A DNA stretch of 25,435 nt from Mxb001 sp046046455 (GTDB lineage Bacteria > Actinomycetota > Actinomycetes > S36-B12): contig JBJOJS010000126.1 of NCBI GenBank assembly GCA_046046455.1, forward strand, positions 1 to 25,435. The letters are read 5' to 3'. Below are positions 21,221 through 25,435 of the stretch, one piece after another. The position numbers were made by a program, and so were the translations under genes. How positions within the stretch are numbered: the stretch's first letter is position 1; every line of letters starts with the position of its first letter. The notes under the pieces are model-generated. The model had not been told where the DNA came from and made no database searches. It worked only from the letters and a program-made list of their open reading frames with translations.

Positions 21221-22515
21221 GCCCGGCGGGTCGGCGAAGCCGCCCCTGTCGGGCTGGTCTGCTTCCGCCGGGCGGGCTTGCTCGCTGCCTTGGGGCCGCC
21301 GTCGATCACGGTGAGGGAGACGGGCTTCACGGGAGCGCCGCCGGCGGTGGCGCCCGCCCTGCGCGCGAAGGACATGAGCATGCCCAGGGAGATGAGCAGC
21401 GGCACGAGCGAGGAGCCACCGTAGGACACCAGCGGGAGCGGTACGCCGGTGATGGGCAGCAGCGACAGCACCGCACCGATGTTGACGACGGCCTGGAAGA
21501 CGATCCACGTGCCGACGCCGGCGGAGGCCAGGCGCACGAAGGCGTCGTCCGCGGAGTGCACGAGGCGGAAGGCGACGAAGGCGATGACGGCGAAGAGCAC
21601 GAGCACGGTGAGCGTGCCGATGAGTCCGAGTTCCTCGCCGACGACGGGGAAGATGAAGTCGGTGTGCGCCTCGGGCAGCGAACCCCACTTCTCGCGGCTC
21701 GCACCGAGACCGAGTCCCCACCAGCCGCCGGTGCCCAGCGCGAACTGCCCCTGGGTCACCTGCCATCCCTCGCCGAGGCGATCAGCGGAGGGATCGAGCC
21801 AGGAGGTGAAGCGGCTCATGCGATACGGCGCGGCCAGGGTGAGCAGCACGATGCCCGCGAGCCCGATCGCCCCCAGCGCGGCGAAGAGCCGCAGGGGCGC
21901 ACCGGCGGCGAAGAGCACGCCGCAGGCGATGACCGCGAGGATGAGGGTGTTGCCGACATCGCCCTCGAGCAGCACGAGCAGCAGCATCATGGCGGTCACC
22001 GGGAGCACGGGCACGAGCAGATGCGACCAGCGGTCGAGCATGGGCTCCTTGCGCGCGAGGATGTCCGCACTCCACAGGATGAGCGCGATCTTGGCGAACT
22101 CCGACGGCTGCAGTCGGAAGGGTCCGACGATGTCGATCCAGTTCTTCTGCCCGGACACCTCGACGCCCACGATGAGCACGGCGACGAGGAGCACGAAGGC
22201 GACGATGAGCGCGGGCCATGCGATGCGGCGCCAGAAGTTCACCGACAGGCGCGTGCCGATGATCATGAGCACGACACCGATGGCGGCGAAGAGCAACTGA
22301 CGCTGGGCGAGGGTGTACGCCGATCCGTGGAGCTTGATCGACAGCACCGACGAGGCGCTGAGCACCATGAGCAGGCCCAGGCCGAGCAGGGCGAGGGTCG
22401 CACCCACGAGCAGGTAGTACAGCCCCATGGGGTGGTTGAGCAGAGATCGCCGGACGGGGGCCTCGCCGGACGCCTCCCCCGCGGACGCGCGCGTCGTGGG
22501 GAGGGTGGAGGCCAT
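21217..22515 (-). CDS. ftsW: SEDS-family septal peptidoglycan polymerase FtsW
   Basis: Protein of 432 residues with about ten membrane helices. SEDS landmarks are GLLMVLSASSVLS, GQKNWIDIVGPFRLQPSEFAKIALILW, YRMSRFTSWLDPSAD, WQVTQGQFALGTGGWWGLGLG, AHTDFIFPVVGEELGLIG, VVNIGAVLSLLPITGVPLPLVSYGGSS. The Arg/Lys-rich C-terminal tail is cytoplasmic. It polymerises septal glycan with a class b PBP that is not encoded here. ATG 22515 is chosen since the upstream extension lacks homology; no clear ribosome binding site is seen. It heads the minus-strand unit, and murD is absent upstream, unlike in most dcw clusters. Confidence 0.95.
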   Translation of the reverse strand: MASTLPTTRASAGEASGEAPVRRSLLNHPMGLYYLLVGATLALLGLGLLMVLSASSVLSIKLHGSAYTLAQRQLLFAAIGVVLMIIGTRLSVNFWRRIAWPALIVAFVLLVAVLIVGVEVSGQKNWIDIVGPFRLQPSEFAKIALILWSADILARKEPMLDRWSHLLVPVLPVTAMMLLLVLLEGDVGNTLILAVIACGVLFAAGAPLRLFAALGAIGLAGIVLLTLAAPYRMSRFTSWLDPSADRLGEGWQVTQGQFALGTGGWWGLGLGASREKWGSLPEAHTDFIFPVVGEELGLIGTLTVLVLFAVIAFVAFRLVHSADDAFVRLASAGVGTWIVFQAVVNIGAVLSLLPITGVPLPLVSYGGSSLVPLLISLGMLMSFARRAGATAGGAPVKPVSLTVIDGGPKAASKPARRKQTSPTGAASPTRRA

Positions 22516-22708
22516 AGGGGACAGTGTTCCGGGCGTGACCCGTGGGGCCAGGGAGATTCCTGGGCGTGTCGCCCTTCCGAGCCCCTCGGGAGCAGCCTCG
22601 GTGGGCTCTGCGCCTCGGACCTGTCGTTCTGCGCCCCGGATGTGCCACCGGGTGACCGATTCCGGGCGAAGTACGACCGGTGCGAGCCCGCCCGGGCGCA
22701 CGCGGGAC

Positions 22709-22714
22709 TAGCGT
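22709..22714 (+). promoter_or_regulatory. -10 element of the secreted peptidase-like gene (leaderless)
   Basis: TAGCGT is followed by six bases and the ATG at 22721, with no Shine-Dalgarno sequence in between. This is the leaderless arrangement also seen before yggU. A -35 hexamer is not evident. The rest of the divergent gap to ftsW (22516-22708) shows no feature I can support, although it must hold the ftsW promoter. Confidence 0.45.
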
Positions 22715-22720
22715 CCCTCC

Positions 22721-23770
22721 ATGATCCGCCGACGGGTTGCCGCGGGGGCGATCGCCGCCCTCGCCTGGGTCTCTGCCGCAGGACTCGCGACCGCGGCGCC
22801 GGCGCCGGTCTGGCATCAGCGCGGGATCGACATGGCTCCGCGCCTGCAGTGGAACGCCAACTCCGGCTACTGCGGCGAGACGAGCTTCATCAGTGCGGGC
22901 ATGCGCTACGGCCAGTACACCTCTCAGTGGACCGCGCGGTCCCTCGCGTCGCCGGGCGTCCCGCAGTGGAAGGCATCCAGCCAGCTCCTCCTCGGCGTCA
23001 ACGATCTCTCCGCGGCGAAGGCCATGCGCCTGGAGGCGACGCGCTTCGACTCGCGCACCCAGCGCTCGACCGAGCAGTACCTGCGCTGGGTCAAGGGCCG
23101 CTTCCTGCGCGGCGATGTCGTCATCATGGGCGTCTACAACAACGTCACGACCCTGGGCGAGACGCCGCCGGGCGACAACGAGTACGACCACATCGTGCCC
23201 ATGATGGGTATCGGATCCACCACGTCGCTGCGGACCGGCAGGGACCGCTACTACCCCAGCGACGCCATCACGATCAGCGACAACGGTCTCTACAACATCG
23301 GGCCGACCTACCCCTACCTCTACACCTACCGCTTCTCGGACTTCCCGATGTCACGCCAGGAAGCCAACCGTCCCGGGGGTGCGCTCTACTCCCTGCGATC
23401 CCGGCCCGCCAACTACGCCACCGCGGTCTCGGGAATCCTCGACGTCGACCGCGTGACGATCCCGGTGCGCCTGACCTCGGACATCAACGGCGAGGGCGAG
23501 TGGAACGTCGCCGTCGGCAAGCGTCCGCCCGCACCGATTTCCATGACGCTCACCGCGCAGCTGACGATCCCGGACGACGGCGTCGCCTACAACCTCTACC
23601 TGTACGACGACTTCGCCGATGTCCCCGCGGCGGGCTTCAATGCGTCCGCGAGCAAGGCCATCCAGTCCGGGCAGATCCCCGCGGGCTCCGGGCCGGTCTG
23701 GACGCTGACCATCGACGCGATGTCCGACCAGACGCGGATCTTCCGCGCGGTGCCCGTCACCGCCCCGTAG
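22721..23770 (+). CDS. Secreted protein with predicted papain-like (C39-like) cysteine peptidase domain
   Basis: Protein of 349 residues with a Sec signal peptide (MIRRR, hydrophobic 6-25, cleavage near LATA-APAP). The mature start carries NANSGYCGETSFISAG, where Cys51 begins a helix and Asn45 sits six residues before it, the spacing of the oxyanion Gln/Asn in papain-fold enzymes. EYDHIVPMMGI supplies His157 and TISDNGLY supplies Asp187 or Asn188, so a Cys-His-Asp/Asn triad is plausible. The C-terminal part (about 235-345) looks beta-rich. I do not recognise a named family, and no activity is shown. It converges on another secreted gene of similar architecture, with a shared hairpin between them. 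Confidence 0.7.
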   Translation: MIRRRVAAGAIAALAWVSAAGLATAAPAPVWHQRGIDMAPRLQWNANSGYCGETSFISAGMRYGQYTSQWTARSLASPGVPQWKASSQLLLGVNDLSAAKAMRLEATRFDSRTQRSTEQYLRWVKGRFLRGDVVIMGVYNNVTTLGETPPGDNEYDHIVPMMGIGSTTSLRTGRDRYYPSDAITISDNGLYNIGPTYPYLYTYRFSDFPMSRQEANRPGGALYSLRSRPANYATAVSGILDVDRVTIPVRLTSDINGEGEWNVAVGKRPPAPISMTLTAQLTIPDDGVAYNLYLYDDFADVPAAGFNASASKAIQSGQIPAGSGPVWTLTIDAMSDQTRIFRAVPVTAP

Positions 23771-23788
23771 TGGGAGCGGCGACGGGCA
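23751..23788. terminator. Long hairpin between the two convergent secreted-protein genes
   Basis: TGCCCGTCACCGC (23751-23763) and GCGGCGACGGGCA (23776-23788) form a 13-bp stem with a single mismatch on plus-strand RNA and a G-U pair there on minus-strand RNA. The inner CCC (23764-23766) and GGG (23772-23774) extend it. The left arm overlaps the last codons of the upstream gene. The site between two stops suggests a bidirectional terminator, although U-runs are missing. Confidence 0.6.
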
Positions 23789-23797
23789 TCCCCTGAC

Positions 23798-25435
23798 CTA
23801 GTTCGCCGGTCGCGTGAGCGTGAGCGGGATGACGGTGCCGTCGGACCGCACGAGCCGTGCCGTGAGGTTGCGGAAGTTGCCGGTCCACGTGGCCGTCTGG
23901 GCCACGATCCGGTCCCCGGTCCGCATCCGCACGACCTGGCTGGTCCCGAACTCCGCCCGCGCCACGGTGCCGCTCGGATCCGTGCGCGTGAAGACGCCCT
24001 TCACCCGCTCGCCGCCGAGCACGCTCGACGTGAGCACGAAGTTGCCGCGGTTCAACGATGTGGAGAAGGACACGACACCCTGAGCGGGACGCGGCCCGAC
24101 CCTCTCGACGTCCACGTTGAGATCCGACTTCCCCGTGTCCAGGCTGGTGGTCACCGCCGGTATGCCGCGCGACGACTGATCGACGGTGAAGGTCGAGGTC
24201 GCTGTGTTGACGACCATGATCGCGCGCTGACCGGCAGGGACATGCGCCTGGGTGGAGAAACCGCGAGCCTCGGGGAAGGCCATGAGGGGGAACGTCGCGC
24301 TCGTGGTGCCGGCCCTGTTGTCCATGATGAGCTTGAAGGGCACATCCGTGGGCACGATCCAACTCGGCAGGTCGCCCTCGGCGGGGTTGGTGGCGGGGAT
24401 CTCCTTGACGCCGGGGATGGGCTGGTCATCCATGCCGACGATCGAGAACGTCATGGCATTGGGGCCGATGGCGCCGGGCAGCCAGACGTAGGTCTGGCCA
24501 TCAGCAGTCTCCTCGCACGCGGCGCAGGGGATGACCTCCTTGACCGTCTCGACGGGCACGAGCTGGAGGTTCTTGCTCGTCGCGGTGCCCCTCGCGATGA
24601 CCGGGCCCTGACCCGGCTGGGTCATGACGAGGTACTCCCACGTGTTGGCGACCGTGTCGACGCGGAAGGCGCGCTCGCGCAGCGGGTAGTTGTTGTCGTA
24701 GACGACGATGTCGTACTTCCCCGCGCCCTTGTCGCGCACGGCGATCGGCGTGATCGCGTGGCCGCCACCGGGGAAGAAGAAGGTGAGGATGTACGGCGCC
24801 GAGCCGTCGACCAGGTCCTTCTTGAGCAGGTCGATGGCCTCCTTGCTCGTCACGGTGTACTCGGCGCGCTTCACCTCGTCGGTGAGCCAGACCATCTGCT
24901 TGCTCCAGTCGAGCTTGATCTGACGCCCCACCTGGGTGTCGAGGCGCATGCCCCAGGTCGCGGCGCTGCCGGTGAAGGTCGACGGATCGATGGTCTGGTT
25001 GAAGACCTGCGACGCAAGGGCCGCCATGCCGTAGCAGTGACCCCCGAGCATCTGGAACTGCAGCATCGCCGCCGTCAGCGATGCGATCGGGTTGGGGATG
25101 CACTGGCCATCGACCACTGATGTGCAGCCGATGTCGGCACCGAAGAGCGTGATGAGGTCGTTGTTCGTGAAGGAGCCGGTGTTGAGGTCCATGGGGTAGC
25201 CCAGGAAGGAATTGGCTCCCGCGCCCAGACCCCAGTTGAAGAAGGAGAAGGAGTCGCGCCACACCTCGAAGCCGCTGTCGGCCACGACGGTGCCCGAGGG
25301 GGCCCAATCGGCGGGCGTCGGGCCCATGAGCTCGGCCCACACGCCCGGGTCCACATCCGGCGGTGTCGGCGGGAGGGTGGTCGCGGACGCCAGACCGATC
25401 CCCGTCGTGCACACGATCGCAGCGGCCGCCGCCGC
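23798..25435 (-). CDS. Secreted papain-like cysteine peptidase-like protein (N-terminus beyond window)
   Basis: About 545 residues are visible; the start codon lies outside the window. The frame begins with an Ala-rich hydrophobic stretch ending GIGLASA-TTLPP, the end of a signal peptide. MLQFQMLGGHCYGMAALA holds a candidate nucleophilic Cys (codon 25034-25036) with Gln six residues before it; GGGHAITPIAVRD holds the His (codon 24758-24760) and IVVYDNNYP the Asp/Asn. This is the papain/C39-type order. IGCTSVVDGQC and IPCAACEE may form disulfides. The C-terminal half (from about 24560 down) is beta-rich with no motif I recognise. A GTG at 25414 inside the signal peptide is not the start. Confidence 0.7.
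   Translation of the reverse strand, partial: AAAAAAIVCTTGIGLASATTLPPTPPDVDPGVWAELMGPTPADWAPSGTVVADSGFEVWRDSFSFFNWGLGAGANSFLGYPMDLNTGSFTNNDLITLFGADIGCTSVVDGQCIPNPIASLTAAMLQFQMLGGHCYGMAALASQVFNQTIDPSTFTGSAATWGMRLDTQVGRQIKLDWSKQMVWLTDEVKRAEYTVTSKEAIDLLKKDLVDGSAPYILTFFFPGGGHAITPIAVRDKGAGKYDIVVYDNNYPLRERAFRVDTVANTWEYLVMTQPGQGPVIARGTATSKNLQLVPVETVKEVIPCAACEETADGQTYVWLPGAIGPNAMTFSIVGMDDQPIPGVKEIPATNPAEGDLPSWIVPTDVPFKLIMDNRAGTTSATFPLMAFPEARGFSTQAHVPAGQRAIMVVNTATSTFTVDQSSRGIPAVTTSLDTGKSDLNVDVERVGPRPAQGVVSFSTSLNRGNFVLTSSVLGGERVKGVFTRTDPSGTVARAEFGTSQVVRMRTGDRIVAQTATWTGNFRNLTARLVRSDGTVIPLTLTRPAN

Noticed and set aside
21556..23796. 746-codon plus-strand frame crossing ftsW and the secreted gene
   Set aside because: Runs antisense through ftsW and out of frame through the secreted gene; a chance open frame.
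1..25435. tRNA genes, rRNA genes, insertion sequences or phage integrase
   Set aside because: Read through on both strands; no transposase, integrase or tRNA-like sequence was recognised. The cloverleaf-like element at 3343-3419 lacks tRNA box sequences.

Overview
The window reads as chromosomal DNA of a high-GC Gram-positive actinobacterium. The reasons are the very high GC content, frequent GTG starts, 4-base ATGA/GTGA start-stop overlaps, apparently leaderless promoters (TAnnnT about 6-8 bases before the start codon), and the order divIVA(wag31)-yggT-sepF-yggS-pgeF-ftsZ, which is typical of Actinomycetota. I cannot name the genus. The isoleucyl-tRNA synthetase is the long form that I associate with Streptomyces-like actinobacteria.

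Layout. 1-110: N-terminus of a Lys/Ala/Pro-rich protein leaving the window on the minus strand. 263-3319 (+): a molybdate module, with a HTH-TOBE regulator followed by modA, modB and modC, every junction overlapping by 4 bases, behind a palindromic promoter/operator. 3343-3419: a compound inverted repeat between convergent genes. 3421-5608 (-): yggU (DUF167), a HAD-family hydrolase and an acyl-CoA dehydrogenase. 5666-9503 (+): ileS, then a TRIC/UPF0126 membrane protein whose stop codon overlaps that of divIVA tail to tail. 9500-13886 (-): the division block ftsZ-pgeF-yggS-sepF-yggT-divIVA. 14191-14961 (-) and 15082-18010 (+): an alpha/beta hydrolase and a divergent three-gene ABC exporter (two paralogous FtsX/MacB/DevC-type permeases and an ATPase). 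18049-22515 (-): the second division block, ftsW-murG-murC-ftsQ. 22721-25435: two convergent genes for secreted proteins that each look like a papain-fold cysteine peptidase; the second is cut by the window end.

How it works together. The two minus-strand blocks together form most of the distal half of a dcw cluster: FtsW (SEDS septal glycan polymerase), MurG and MurC (lipid II and UDP-MurNAc-Ala synthesis), FtsQ (divisome), FtsZ (ring), SepF (ring anchor) and DivIVA (polar growth). The normal ftsQ-ftsZ adjacency is interrupted by about 4 kb carrying the ABC exporter and the hydrolase. The cluster also stops at ftsW, with no murD upstream of it. ileS points towards divIVA rather than following it. 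These rearrangements, the pair of secreted cysteine-peptidase-like genes, and several structured intergenic elements (3343-3419, 13953-14030, 14094-14207, 18013-18054, 23751-23788) are the most noteworthy contents. I found no tRNA or rRNA gene, no CRISPR array, no transposase and no phage gene.
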